64,000 nt of DNA, taken from the NCBI GenBank assembly GCA_026214975.1, contig CM047805.1, forward strand, positions 194,494,601-194,558,600, written 5' to 3'. Both the position numbers and the translations under genes were made by a program. The notes under the pieces are model-generated. The model was not told the origin of the DNA. It saw only the letters and a program-made list of their open reading frames with translations, and searched no databases. Shown here one piece after another: positions 46,478 through 58,011 of this stretch (within the stretch, counting starts at the first letter, position 1; each line of letters begins with the position of its first letter). The DNA comes from Gentiana macrophylla. Taxonomy: Eukaryota; Streptophyta; Magnoliopsida; Gentianales; Gentianaceae.

Positions 46478-47750
46478 TCAGCGCTCAAACAATACCAAGG
46501 AAACAACTTTACGGTACATGCATGTATTTCAAAATATCGAGGTGAAAAGAACTTAGTTAAGTAATTGTATTACTTTAACTCTACTAGATCATGACACGGA
46601 GTGAGTGTGTGTTGAATGACGACGACTTATACTTAATAATACGATTTCTGTGTTTGGAATACTCGACAATTGACTTTACACAATCCTCGCCTTCCTAGAA
46701 TCTCCACTAATCAAGTTAACTAAGGCTAAACACGGTCCAAACAGACTTGAATGGTTATAACGTTAGGCTGTGGTAAATTCGGTTAATCTAAAAGGGTAAT
46801 TTGGAAACTCGGAGAAAAGAAGCACGAGTGAACATAATCCAAGCGCTGTACTCACGCCTTCTTTACCAAACAAACCCACCAAACTCCTTTTGATCATTTT
46901 CAACACTTTGGGAACTATAGATACTAAGATACCCGAACTCATTACCAAACTCGACTATGTTTCAAGTGTCGTGAGGTGAGCTCAATACTTGGTACCTATC
47001 TAATCGTCCCAACCCTAACATCATCATTGCTTTAAGCTCATTTCCTTTTCAACCCTTTATTTCTATATACAAAGACAATTATTTGATTTTTTTTTGATTG
47101 AAATGAAACCCGAGCATCCGCCCCAATGAGCTCCTCATCTCCTTATAGCTCTAAAATCAAGAAACAACACCCGACTCAACAAAAACATCTCTCACTCACA
47201 CACTTGCCTTGGCAAGTGTGGTTTAACAAAAGACTAAGTCCACTCAGTAGGTCAAATGAAGTGGAATGTGACCAAAATAAGGCTCACGGTAGGTTTCACT
47301 AAGTAACGAAAAGGCTATAAAACGAATGGTGGTCGGACCATTCTATCAAGGCCGAGAGGCTAATGAAGGTCAAACATTCGGCTCAGGCTTATTTGGCTAA
47401 AGTAGGTTAAAAAGAACGCCAAAACTGTCATCCCGTGTTCCTACCAAGGCCAATCCTTCTATTTCACCTCAAACTAGGGTACAGTGTGTGTAAAGTAATC
47501 GTGATAAGCATAACCCGCCACAAACGTGTACTAAAAAGTTGTTCCAGTATCATGACAATATAGACTCACCGTGAGACATTCACAAAACTAAAGACCTTTC
47601 ACCACTCAATTGTGACCAACATGCATGCAACGTGGTGTTAAAATCTTGGAAAATTTTGAAAACGGCCTAAAAATCGACTCGAAACGAGTAAAAACCAAGT
47701 TTATCACATCACGGCATAATACTTTACGTAACAAGCCGTAATAAGCTAAG
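46478..47750 (-). other. 3' untranslated region of element B
   Basis: No coding frame on either strand; lies between two purine tracts as in elements A and C. Confidence 0.5.
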
Positions 47751-47784
47751 TCGCTCCCCCTTTAAGTGAAGCACCGCCTCGGTG
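47751..47784 (-). other. hairpin plus internal purine tract of element B
   Basis: CACCG-AGG-CGGTG (47784-47772, perfect 5-bp stem) is followed on the minus strand by CTTAAAGGGGGAGCGA. Confidence 0.5.
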
Positions 47785-48159
47785 TGTGAACGAAGGAAAA
47801 AGAAAGACTTAGCTTATGAGCCCGGCAAAACGGGCGCGATCAAGTCCCGTGAACGGTCGTGGAACGTAGTCCATCCCAAACCCTAGTCATTGAGAACATC
47901 CAGAATACATGCACGGGACATAGTCCAGCGTACAAAACATAAAATATGGGGATTCCGGGATAATAAAAAGAACGACTCGCCACGCCGTAAAACTTGAACA
48001 AGTATGTCACAAAGATAGTCAAATACGATCCAAATATACAATAGCAACCAATCCACAAATCCAAGAAAAACACAGACAAAGATGAAAAGGTGAAAAAGTA
48101 GCAACAAAGTCATCTCAAAACAACTAGAAAGATAGGGACAAGTCCAATAAAAACAGAAG

Positions 48160-49863
48160 TCACAATCTAAGGAACGACGCAAAAGGAACAAAGATAAACT
48201 CTACGCGCTGTCTGATCCTCGATGTAGTGGTAATCGTGCGTGCTGCAGATCTCAGAGACGTAGTGAAGAGGAGGCTCAAGGTCAAACCTGAGTGGCCGGG
48301 ATGTCGGAGCTGGAGCGCCTGAGAGAGGCCAGCCTCATCCCACTGGAGCAGACGCAGCAGCTCTAATAGCCGCCTCAACCGCATCCTCTCGAGACAAATC
48401 GCTATGGCCTCCTCAACAACCGTGCAAACTCGTAAGATCGTGTGTCTCAAGCGAAGCTCTCGTATAGCCGGTACAAGTGTCCCAGTGCCTCGCAAACCTC
48501 GAATAATCTGTGGTTCATCTCGCACCTCTCTGTCGGGTTCAACATCCGACGCACCCATCCATCAACGTATAACGATTTCGAGCAATACGGGATGGTAGGA
48601 ATGAAACTGATGCGCTTTCTCTCATGGCTCGGTAACCGGACCTCGAACCCTTGGCTCTCATCGCTCACTTTCACCTCGATGGTAACTTCCCGGGCCCGAC
48701 TCATGCCGAGGACTTAAGGAAACGGGCTTCTTCGGATATCGCTCATCCTCGCTATACTCCTTCACCCCGCTTGCAAACACAAAATTATTCATTCAAGATG
48801 AATACACACGAGCTTCAGACGTTGATCCTTTCGATTTCCGTAAGCTCTCAGATAAAACCCGCCAACATCAATCGGTAACTCAAAGTGTAACGATATAGCA
48901 TCGCCAAATCTATCATGATGAACTTGTGAAAATTATCCTTTGGGAGTAGGCGATTCTGCATAAAACCGAGCCTTAACCTTTCGGCCCGAGAAAATTAGTC
49001 GTCTTAAGCATATACCGACATCCTGTGACTCCCACCGGGCGCTGTGGGACCAAGGAATCTTAGTGGTTGATTGCAATCAAGCTCCTCAAACGGATCCTCT
49101 CCCTTGTCTTGCTTCTCCTTTATAACATCCAAGTAATCCAGAAGTGACAACCGGGGCCTTATAAAAGGCGTAAATAGCCTTAGCGGAAAGGCACATCCAC
49201 ATTCCTAACTCGAACGACACCCGTGTTCAGGTCCACCTCACTCAAATTGGCCAAAACTCCGGGCCAACGTGTAATTCGGTTTCTCAAATTGAAATCCGGT
49301 ACTTGACAAAATCAACCCACTTCCGCTTTATCATATTGTCCTGAAGCTCTTCTCAACCTTTTCCATGTCGACCTCCCTTTCAGATCTCTACCTTTAAACC
49401 TCATCCTAAAAGCCGCTCCGCACTATCATTAATCTAACCTCTCCCGATAAGGCACAACTCCCTCAGGTGCCTTCCTAGCCGCAGCTTCAAATCTGAAACT
49501 CGAGCCCTCTCGGGAGTCACCACTTGACCTCCCGGGCCGCCCCTAACCTCACTAGGGTCGCTTCAACTGCACACTTGCACCCACAGCTTGGTTCAAACGC
49601 ACGAGGCTTGGCCTGCCTCGGGTCTACCCAGGTACCTCCTCATCATCGTAATCATCGCCTCAATCCCCATCGCCTCATCTACCAGATCACCATACAAGGG
49701 CCTTTTCCTAGCCTCTAACAGTGTCTACTCTCCATGTTCCACCCCATGACTCAGGGCGTGTTCAACGAATCAACCGGAATGTCCTCAAACCTTTTCTTTT
49801 CTCGAGGGGTTCACAGCCTTTCCCTTACTTTCTTTCCAATGTGAACTTGACCTTAGGACTCAT
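48160..49863 (-). pseudogene. env-position ORF of element B, PF20167-like
   Basis: ATG at 49863 stands two bases after a splice-type AG, reading MSPKVKFTLERK before stops. Scattered frames keep the domain signature: WPGVLANLSEVDLNTGVV and VRVRNVDVPF at about 49270-49190, then SAKAIYAFYKAP in a neighbouring frame, equal to the VRxxxVPFs..xIxAxYxxP core of element A's ORFs. 48704-48447 reads VRLPSHERKRISFIPTIPYC and WVRRMLNPTERCEMNHRLFE, comparable with the W-K-R-F-I...YPTR block. The frame 48558-48160 is a Leu/Arg-rich C-terminal shadow or continuation. Heavily broken. Hydrophobic minus-strand frames just downstream (48191-47883) may be UTR. Confidence 0.5.
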
Positions 49864-49864
49864 T

Positions 49865-50145
49865 CTCACACAACTGAACCACATCAATCCACCACAAACA
49901 ACACAATCAACACAATCAACCCAAAACCGCAATCCAAAACCGTAATCCAAAATAACCAAAACCAACAACCAAACCAAAATTTAAAACAACCATGCAGACG
50001 TACCCACAACACCCAACACCGCCAAAAACAACGATGAAACAACCAAAATGAGAAAAAGAACAAAATCAAGAAAGCTCGATCGAGGCTCGACTCAAAATCG
50101 ACTCCCAGAAAAAGTTGAAAACTCAAAAAGTTTGTTGATACTTAC
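49865..50145 (-). other. probable leader intron of element B
   Basis: TTTTG/GTAAGTATC on the minus strand at 50150-50137 is a near-consensus 5' splice site; the body is T/G-rich (which creates the spurious Trp/Phe-rich frame 50126-49884) and ends GTGTGAG, two bases before the ATG at 49863. Same position and design as 7073-7213 in element A. Confidence 0.55.
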
Positions 50146-50438
50146 CAAAATCGGTGTTGTGAGTGCAATGGTGTGCATGGAATCCTAACGATCCACTAAT
50201 AGCCCAAAATCGGATTTTTGTAACGGAGCAACACGAAGGTGAAATCCTTGATTCTCCAAAATGAGTGTTTGTTTGATGATTTTGGTTGGAGAATCAAGAG
50301 AGGGTGGTAAGGTGATTATAGCAACGAAAATGGATGAAAACGTGAAGAAATAAGGATTTGGTGGTTTGGGGGTGGAGAGGAGGCGGTTATCGGCTCGCTT
50401 GCTTTGAGGGAAAATGGAGAAGAAAGTGAAAAGATCGG

Positions 50439-50590
50439 TGGTTATAGGGGTTATGAATGTGTCCGGACGGACAAGTTTCTATCCGGACGGATAACGATTG
50501 ATGTCCGGACGGACGGTGATAGCCAAGGTCATTGTAAAAACTAAGTAAGATATCCGGACGGATGGAGATGGTTGTCCGTCCGACAGGGTA
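50439..50590 (-). promoter_or_regulatory. internal promoter of element B: GTCCGGACGGAC repeats
   Basis: GTCCGGACGGAC at 50461-50472 and 50503-50514, ATCCGGACGGAT at 50481-50492 and 50552-50563, and GTCCGTCCGAC at 50574. Neighbouring starts are 20 and 22 bp apart. Minus-strand CCCTATAACC at 50449-50440 is a possible TATA box. The same word marks the LTR of this element. Confidence 0.65.
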
Positions 50591-50959
50591 AAAGCAGAGG
50601 AAAAGTGATTTTAAGCATATAAGGCCCCTCGGGATCATCCGGATTCAATCCTCAACACCAAAACACAGCAAAACAAGTTAAAACCAAAAAACACAGAAAT
50701 GATGGGTTGCTCCTATTGAGCGCGCTTTGTTTTATGTCGCTGGCTCGACATAGTGACTTATACTATATCGTTTTTCAAGATTATACTACCGATACGATGA
50801 GAGAAAAACGAGGTGTAGAAAGAAAACGAACGTGAGTTATAAAGTTAGATGTCATGCATTGGAGTCCATGACGGGACTAAACACTTGGCTTCCTCTATCT
50901 TAGGATCCTCCAAAATCACCACGCCGAGAGCTTCATCAAACGGCAACTTTTCATATTTC

Positions 50960-51059
50960 NNNNNNNNNNNNNNNNNNNNNNNNNNNNNNNNNNNNNNNNN
51001 NNNNNNNNNNNNNNNNNNNNNNNNNNNNNNNNNNNNNNNNNNNNNNNNNNNNNNNNNNN
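50960..51059. other. assembly gap (100 N)
   Basis: Exactly 100 N, the usual placeholder for a gap of unknown length. Left of it is element B or its flank; right of it is the 3' LTR of the copia element. Confidence 0.99.
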
Positions 51060-51138
51060 TTATTTCAGGCTTGCTATAACAGCTAGTATGCCATCACCAA
51101 AACATAATTACAAGTTCCTAACAATTTCCCCCTTTTTG
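51060..51138 (-). repeat. polypurine tract and start of 3' LTR, copia element
   Basis: Minus strand ATCAAAAAGGGGGAAAT (51140-51124) then TGTTAGGAACTTG from 51123. Only 64 bases of LTR are left before the gap. Confidence 0.75.
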
Positions 51139-51274
51139 ATGATGCCAAAACCCTCATAAGCCTGAACATAAGTAAGCCAAATTTTTTCATAATAATTAAC
51201 AGAACAAAACTCAACAATTTTATTCATCCACTTAAGGGCAGCAAGTTCAAAATTTATTCAGGTGTTACAACTAC

Positions 51275-54200
51275 ATTTTGCTTAATTCAGCCTTGTACCT
51301 TTTGAACTTTGTGGTTTGGACTTCTTCCATATCTTTCTAATCAATTTCAGGAAACTTCCACTTCCAGTATGCCATAGCAGTGTATTCAGATACTCCTTGG
51401 AATATTCTCTTGGCAACGAGTCTTTTAAAATCAGGCATAGTTTCATTTGCCCTAGGCTCTCCAAAGTACTTCTCAAGACTTTCCCTAGCTTCTGCAATGT
51501 GTGAGTCAGCAGCTTTGAGACTTTTGTACAGGCCCTATTGATCTTGTTTTTTCATTTTTCCCATAGGATTGAAGAATTTTTCCATATAGTTAAAGTCATC
51601 TTGTTGCTCTATTGGCAAGCCTTCTGGTCCATTTATAGAAAGAGGTATGGCTGAACATGGTCTGCTGGTTCCATCACTTTCCTGGATGGGGGCATGTTGT
51701 CTTTTAATGTTATTCTATATTTTGGCCATGTCAACTCTCCTCTGTTCATCCTGGTAGCTTAGCCAGTCTGCCCAAGCTTTATCTTGTATTTGATCTAGAT
51801 ATAGTCCTTCATGGACTCTGGAAAATTCTCTCACATGATCTAGGATTTCAGCTTCATACTCTTGCCTGTTTCTGTGAGTTCGGAAGCTTCTTTTCTCTCT
51901 GCTAGTGCTAGATCTGTGATCTTTTGCTGACCTTCTTTGTTGGCTAGATACAGGTCTTTGTTGTCCAGGTCTTTGCTGTCCACCAGATCTATCTCTATCA
52001 TCATCCCTTCTTTGAAAATGATGAGGAAATCCAATGCAGGGTTCATTTAGGGCCTTTTCTCTTTCTTCTCTAGCCCTCATTTGCTGCTCTTCTGCCTCAT
52101 TTCTGATCCTGATTTCTTTATCCCTTGCCCTCAGTTGTTCTTCAGTGAAGTTTGGGGATCTAATCGTTGAACCTTCAGGCTTATATTTACTTTACCCCTT
52201 TTTGGCAGCATCATCCCTTTGCTGGAGTAAGATGCTATTTGTAGCCTCTGTTGTGCCAATCAGAGAATCCAATTTTGACTCAATGGATGTGAATCTATTG
52301 TCATGATCAGTCAGTTTCTTAGTGACACTGCGGAATCTTGTTCCAAATGCTGATGCCATTGAATCATTTTCATGGGAAATATGTTGTCTGAGACCTGCAA
52401 GGTTGTTAGTAATATTGATGTTGAGCTGCCTCATCAGATTTCCTTGTTGTTGGACAACAATATTCTGCGCATCAATGTACTCTGCAATGGCTTTGAACTT
52501 TTGTTCTATGGAGTAACTTTTATCATTGAATGCCGAAGTCATGGATCTGAGGTACATGGCTTGCTGCTCCAATTCTTCAGCCAGCAGATCTGCTGCTTTT
52601 TCAAAAGTCTCATTGGAGATGCCAGTGGCAAGTTGAGAGTGTTTGTGCCGGATGTCAGCTGGTTCCGGTTCCAAATATTCAAGTATTTGAGTGGATGTGT
52701 ATGCCGGTATAGTTTGGGCTGCTAATCCCCCTTGCCTTGTGCTGGGGATTTCCTTGACTGGAGTGGCATCAGCTGAGCCAGTGTCTAATACTACTGTCGG
52801 CTGAATAGTAGTATCCGCAGGAGTTTGTGGAATTTGCTCAAGGTTGTTAGCCGGCATAGTTTGTGATGTTGGTGAGGTTGTCTCAGCTGGTATCGACTTT
52901 GCTGGACCGTGTGGTTGTAGAAACGAACTTAGGAGAATGTTGTCATCAATTGCATCTGGTGTAGGGATATCCTCTTCTTCTTGTTTATCACCATCATCAA
53001 CGTGGTGATCATCATCATCATTGTCATCATGATCATCAACATCATCCTGATCAGTATTATCCTGATCATCTTCACCGTCTTCCGAATCATCATTGTTTTG
53101 GTTAGGGATCTGTAGCAGTTTTGCCTTTGCTGCATCAACCATGTCCCAGAGTGGAGATTCATCAAGTACCCTAACCAGGGTTGTGATTCCTAGAAAATTA
53201 AAAAAACCAAGCCTCCTCAGAAAGCATGCGGTCGGAGTCTTGAAGTTGAGTTCTGGAATCCCCTTCCTTCCATTCAAGACATTCTGCAATTCTATCATCA
53301 ATGTCATTTGCAGACATTTGTGCATGTTCTTCTGGGGTTTCTTCATCGTTATCTCTAGCATCACTTGCAGTCTCCTTATGTGGAGGTTGTTCATTCTCAC
53401 TGCCACTATCTTTCTGTTGTTCTGCTTCGCCTTCAGAGTCTTCTGCTTCTTATTCATCAATTAACCGTCCAAAGTTTTCTTTGTCCAAGTTTCTTTGAAC
53501 CTTTTGCTTCTTTCTTTGCCCGGAGGAATGTGTTATGGTTTTCTTTCTCTGTCCTCCTTCTTCTTGCTTTTGCTATTTGACATAGGTGAACATGATTTTG
53601 GATTCATGCAACTTATAGAGATGTATCACAGGAACCTTCAAACATTGCAGAAGATAATGTAGTTGTATTCCATAGGATTTCTTTACCCAGAAAATCCCCT
53701 TTTTCTTCTTTTTCTCTGCTAATCCCTTGTTGGCAGCAATGACTTCACATTGGATTTGTTCTTTTATTCTCTGGAAGAAGTAGGATGCCCAATTGAACTC
53801 TAGATTGTTGTAGATAATTCCCATTAGTGGCATTCTAGCCTCTGTCATGGCATTATTTGCACCTAACTTTCCTTCAATGCTCTTTCCAATTAGAGCACTT
53901 AACTCACTGAAAGGTTTCTTTAAAGCAGATGTAAGGAATTGACCTTCTTAGATCTTGGATTTGCAGTTTTGGCGAATGTTGTCCAGAAATCATCCAAATT
54001 TTGTGGTACCAAGGTCGCTTTTGCCTGACCCTTATTTGAAAGTTTAAGATGAGTACGAATTACCTTTGCCATAATGACAACTTCTAGGCCGTTGACAGAT
54101 GCAACAATCTTGTCTTCCTCCCATTCATCACCTTCTTCTACAAGGAGCCCAGAAACATATTTTGCAGTTTTTCAGAAGGCGATTAGGCTTTCATAGAAGA

Positions 54201-54340
54201 TTTTGGTTATTGGAGGATTTAGAAAGGTCGATAATTTTAGGTTTTTGCATCCAACTGCCAATCATTTTGCTTCCTCGTCATTTCCGCACAGTTTTAAGTA
54301 GTGTTCTTCTTGAAAGAACGATCTAGAAGCAATCGATTTT
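51275..54340 (-). pseudogene. env-position ORF of the copia element
   Basis: Pieces in order: PPITKIFYESLIAF and VEEGDEWEEDKIVASVNGLE (about 54200-54080), LVPQNLDDFWTTFAKTA (54020-53960), MPLMGIIYNNLEFNWASYFF and GIQLHYLLQCLKVP (53848-53573), then a charged linker. The 422-codon frame 53460-52192 has an Asp-rich run, a Pro/Thr-rich part, and a C-terminal heptad-like helix region (NLMRQLNINITNNLAGLRQH). After a single in-frame TAA at 52192 it continues (FTEEQLRARDKEIRIRNEAE) to 51715, and after further stops to about 51280 (SLEKYFGEPRANETMPDFKR). Sireviruses carry such a frame, called env-like; coiled coil is likely here, a membrane anchor not evident. A handful of lesions. Confidence 0.65.
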
Positions 54341-54987
54341 TCATACACAGCTTGGGTGTTTGAGGAGGATTGATGGAAGTTAAAAGAATTTTTCGAAATA
54401 GAGCTTCGAATTTGCAATAAAATTTATGATTTGCAAGAGAGCGTAAAGATTTATGAAAAACCTCTAAGTGTTGTTTATATAGGATGATTTTGGTAGTGTG
54501 AATGTGGTTTGAATGTGGAAGGATTTTATGACATAATGGCGTGATTTTGTGTATATGAATCCCGATATTCAAGTGTAGTGGGGGAGTGATTGAGGTAAGT
54601 AATGATAAATCCCGGGAATCGAAGCGTTTGTAATTCGAAAAATAATATGGTTACCTCCATGATTCTAAGTTGATCTCCACGTGTGTAATCATCCATAGAA
54701 TAATCCTTCATAACTTCCTTATTCTCCACGTGTATAAAAATTGATTTTGTTCACACTATCATTTGCCCATTACTCCATTCTTTACTTCGGTGGAGTGCCT
54801 TGGCTGGTTACTTAGCCGGTGTAGTGAATTTTTCGCTGAGCTGCTTTATTTTACTGTTCCTAACAATTAGTGATGTTAACTTCTCCGAGTACCAGTGCCT
54901 TACCTGCTACATCTCCTATAATGGCAAAGGTTTAAACAGCTGATGAAGTCACTTGGCTGATTACTCAAGTTAGCCGCTCTTTTGTAC
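54341..54987 (-). other. spacer between RNase H and env-position ORF of the copia element
   Basis: No domain seen. Contains a minus-strand TATATAAAC-type box near 54480 and short frames only. Could hold a promoter for the downstream ORF. Confidence 0.35.
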
Positions 54988-55400
54988 TTAGTCAATTTCA
55001 ATCATTCCCAACTCAGTTCTTAACATGCTAAATCTTTCTTGACTGAGTGGTTTAATGAAGATGTCAGCCAATTGATCTTCAGTGGATATGTATTTTAGAA
55101 TGACATCTCCTTTTTCAACATGATCTCTGATAAAATGATGTATTACATCAATGTGCATTGTTCTTGAATGCAATATTGGATTTTCAGTGATAGATATGGC
55201 ACTTGTGTTGTCACACATGATTGGGATAGTCTTTTCCTCCACTCTATAATCCCTTAGCTGTTGTCTAATCCAAAGTACTTGTGCACAACAACTGCCTGCT
55301 GCTATATATTCTGCTTCAGCTGTTGATGTAGATATGGAGTTTTGCTTTTTACTAAACCAAGAGACTAGCATAGTGCCTAGCATCTAGCATGTTCCAGGGG
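54988..55400 (-). pseudogene. copia RNase H relic
   Basis: WFSKKQNSISTSTAEAEYIA, IMCDNTSAISITENPILHSR and the closing ISTEDQLADIFIKPL are all present (stop near 54988). The junction with RT at about 55385-55405 has an extra A in a seven-A run and a CAG-to-TAG change (GTC-stop-MLG). Confidence 0.85.
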
Positions 55401-56880
55401 TGTTTTTTTCTATCTATCTTACATCCAGCATAGTCAGAGTCTGAATATGATATCAACTTGAATCCTCCATCTTTTGGATACCAAATTCCAACATTTATAG
55501 TGTTTTTCAGGTATTTGATTATTCTTTTGGCTGCTAGGAGATGTGATTCTTTTGGTTGAGCTTGAAACCTTGCACATACTCCTACAACAAATAATATATC
55601 AGGTCTGCTTGCAGTTAGATAAAGTAGGGATCCAATGATTCCTCTATACATTTTCTGATCAACATCCTTTCCAGTTTCATCTTTTCCAAGAATTACTCTT
55701 GCACACATTGTTGTATCTGATGTCCCACTTGTATCCATACCATACTTGTGTATTAGGTCTTTTGTATACTTGGCTTGACTGATGAAAATCCCATCCTTCA
55801 TTTGCTTTACTTGAAGACCAAGAAAATAATTTAATTCTCCCATCACGCTCATCTGAAATTTGCTCTTCATCAGGTTTGCAAATTTCTCACACAGCTTTTC
55901 ATCCTCTGATCTAAAGATGATGTCATCAACATAGATTTGTACTAGCAATGTGCTTGTTCCTTCCTCTAATTTGAATAGAGTCTTATCTATATAGTTCCCT
56001 TACTGAATCCATTCTTGATAAAAAATTGTGATAATGTTTCATACCAAGCTCTGGGTGCCTGTTTGAGTCCATAAAGAGCTTTCTTGAGTTTGTATACTTT
56101 GTCTTCTTTTCCTTTGAGTTGGAAACCAGGTGGTTGTTCCACATATACTTGTTCTTCCAAGAGTCCATTCAGAAATGCACTCTTGAAGTCTTTGTGTGCA
56201 GCAAAAGCTAGAAGAGTCTGATTGCCTCCAGTCTTGCCACTGGTGCAAATGTTTCATCATAATCTATTCCTTCTACTTGAGAATAGCCTTTTGCAACTAG
56301 CCTTGCTTTGTTTCTGACAACTGTTCCTTGCTCATCCATCTTGTTTCTGAATACCCATTTTGTTCCAATGATGTTGGTTGTGTCTGGTCTGTCAACAAGT
56401 TCCCAGACTTCATTTCTTTCAAATTCATTTAGTTCTTCTTGCATGGCTGTGATCCAATCTGCATCTTGAATTGCATCATCTATTGTCTTGGGTTCCACTT
56501 GTGATAGAAAACATGTTAGCATATGCTCCAGTTGTCTTCTAGTTCTAACTCCTGTGTGAATGTCTCCAATGACTTGTTCTTCAGGATGATCTCTTAGCCA
56601 ATTTAGGTCAGGTTGGAGTTGTTCTTCACTTGGCGCTTCTGCAATTTCAGGTTCTGCATGAGCTTCAAGTTCTGATTCTCCTTCTATTTGAATGACTTGT
56701 GGCTCATCTTGATTTCCAAAATGGTGATTCAGGATGGAAGCTGGTATGGTTGTATTTGTATATGCTTCCCTTTGTGTTGCTTCTTGATCTTGATCTTGAA
56801 GACTTTCACGATTTGTATTTGGTTCATCAAATACTACATGTATTGATTCTTCAGTCACCAATGTTCTTTTGTTGAGTACT
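55352..56880 (-). pseudogene. copia reverse transcriptase relic
   Basis: N-terminal part: [54 protein letters not shown] (to 56208). Then KDFK joins directly to SAFLNG: the VYQMDVK segment carrying the motif A aspartate is missing at about 56183. VYKLKKALYGLKQAPRAWYE follows, then LVQIYVDDIIF (55945) with the catalytic DD and MGELNYFLGLQVKQMKDG. A one-base loss near 56208, a two-base gain near 55990 and the motif A deletion make it dead. Confidence 0.9.
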
Positions 56881-57740
56881 CTGAAGGCTTTGTTGGTGTC
56901 TGAGTTTCCCATAAATATTGCTTCATCGGCCTTTTCATTAAAGGTATGCAGCTGATTCCTGTTCAAAACAAAACATTTTGATCCAAACATGTGCAAATAT
57001 GAGACATTAGGTTTTCTACCATTCCATATTTCATATGGAGTCTTTCTATGATATTTGTTGATGATTGATCTGTTTTGTGTGTGGCATGCTGTGTTCTCTC
57101 CTTCAGCCCAAAATCTCTTTGTTATGCATGCTTCTGCAATCATTGTTCTGACTGCTTCTTTGAGCGTTCTGTTTCATCTTTCTGCTACACCATTTTGTTG
57201 TGGAGTTCCTGCTACAAATAATTGATTTAATACTCCATTTTCTTCATAATAAGTTCTGATAACTTCATTTAGAAATTTTGTGCCTCTATCTGATCTGATC
57301 TTGATGATCTTTAGTTCTTTCTTATTTTGAATTCTTCTTAGCAAATCTGGCAGCCTCTTCAGTGTTTCTCTCTTCTTGTTCATGAATATGGTCCATGTGT
57401 ATTTGGAGAAATGATCAACCACTACTAGAGTGTATTTCTTACCACTTACACTTACTGGTGTGACTGGTCCAAACAGGTCCATATGTAACAGATGTAGAAT
57501 TCTTGTTGTTGATTGATAGGGCTTTGACTTGAAGGAGCTTTTGATTTGTTTCCCTTTTTGACATGCATCACATAGACTTTCTTGCTTGAATGTGATCTCT
57601 GGTAGGCCTTCAACCAACTTGTTCTTTGATAATGTGTTGATGGTCTTGAAATTCAAGTGATTTAATCTTCTATGCCAGATCCAGCTGGTTGATTGTTTAT
57701 TTTTGACAAACATACATGTTTCTGCTTTAGTTGTTTCCAA
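56880..57740 (-). pseudogene. copia integrase relic
   Basis: Zinc region WHRRLNHLNF and CDACQKGK; core residues in HMDLFGPVTPVS, IIKIRSDRGTKFLNEV and TPQQNGVAER, giving the D-D-E triad; then one TGA at 57171-57173 and continuation [37 protein letters not shown]. Only this single stop breaks the frame from 57740 to about 56208. Confidence 0.9.
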
Positions 57741-58011
57741 TCCACCACATACATGTTATATTTTCTTCTTCCTGCAAGTACTATTGTGTTGGTTTGGCTG
57801 TGAATCACTTTGCATCCTTCATTGTTAAAGTGCACTTTGTAGCCTTTGTCACAAAATTGACTGATGCTCATTAGATTGAAATTATGTCCCTTAACATATG
57901 CCACATTTTGAATTCTCAAATTGTTCTTGAGCATTGTGACTTCCCCCTTAATCTTGCCAGGGTTTTCTTTGCCTCCAAAAGTGACTTTGGGTGCATCAAA
58001 AGCTTTGAAGT
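57741..58011 (-). pseudogene. copia protease/pre-integrase region, cut by element C
   Basis: Reads VTFGGKENPGKIKG, NVAYVKGHNFNLMSISQFCD, the LxxVxYVPxLxxNLxSVSQL type of copia pre-integrase. The open frame extends to 58011 and is then interrupted by the LTR of element C. Confidence 0.8.

Larger units (their letters stand above)
44821..50959 (-). mobile_element. second Athila-like element (element B), 3' part
   Basis: On the minus strand: palindrome-bearing internal promoter (50587-50461), leader intron (50145-49865), a PF20167-like ORF relic (49863-48160), long 3' UTR with two hairpin-plus-purine tracts, and one LTR (46440-44821). The layout equals the 3' half of element A, but the promoter word differs (GTCCGGACGGAC). 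The gag-pol half would lie right of 50959, where a 100-N gap and then a different element follow, so B is truncated by rearrangement or by assembly joining. Confidence 0.7.
51060..58011 (-). mobile_element. Sirevirus-like Ty1/copia retrotransposon, partial
   Basis: Minus-strand order: pre-integrase region (58011-57741), integrase, RT, RNase H (to 54988), then a long ORF in the env position (about 54340-51275), a purine tract AAAAAGGGGGAAAT and the start of the 3' LTR (TGTTAGGAACTTG at 51123), which runs into the gap. The integrase-RT order makes it copia; the extra 3' ORF and the GGGGGA tract fit Sirevirus/Maximus. Its 5' part is cut at 58012 by element C and lies outside the window. Confidence 0.85.

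Noticed and set aside
48160..48558. 132-codon Leu/Arg-rich minus frame as a separate gene
   Set aside because: Falls within the region of the broken PF20167-like ORF of element B and shows no own start context or family motif.
49884..50126. Trp/Phe-rich membrane-like frame on the minus strand
   Set aside because: Lies in the T/G-rich predicted intron of element B.
53093..53464. Plus-strand Ser/Phe/Leu-rich frame
   Set aside because: Antisense shadow of the copia env-position ORF.
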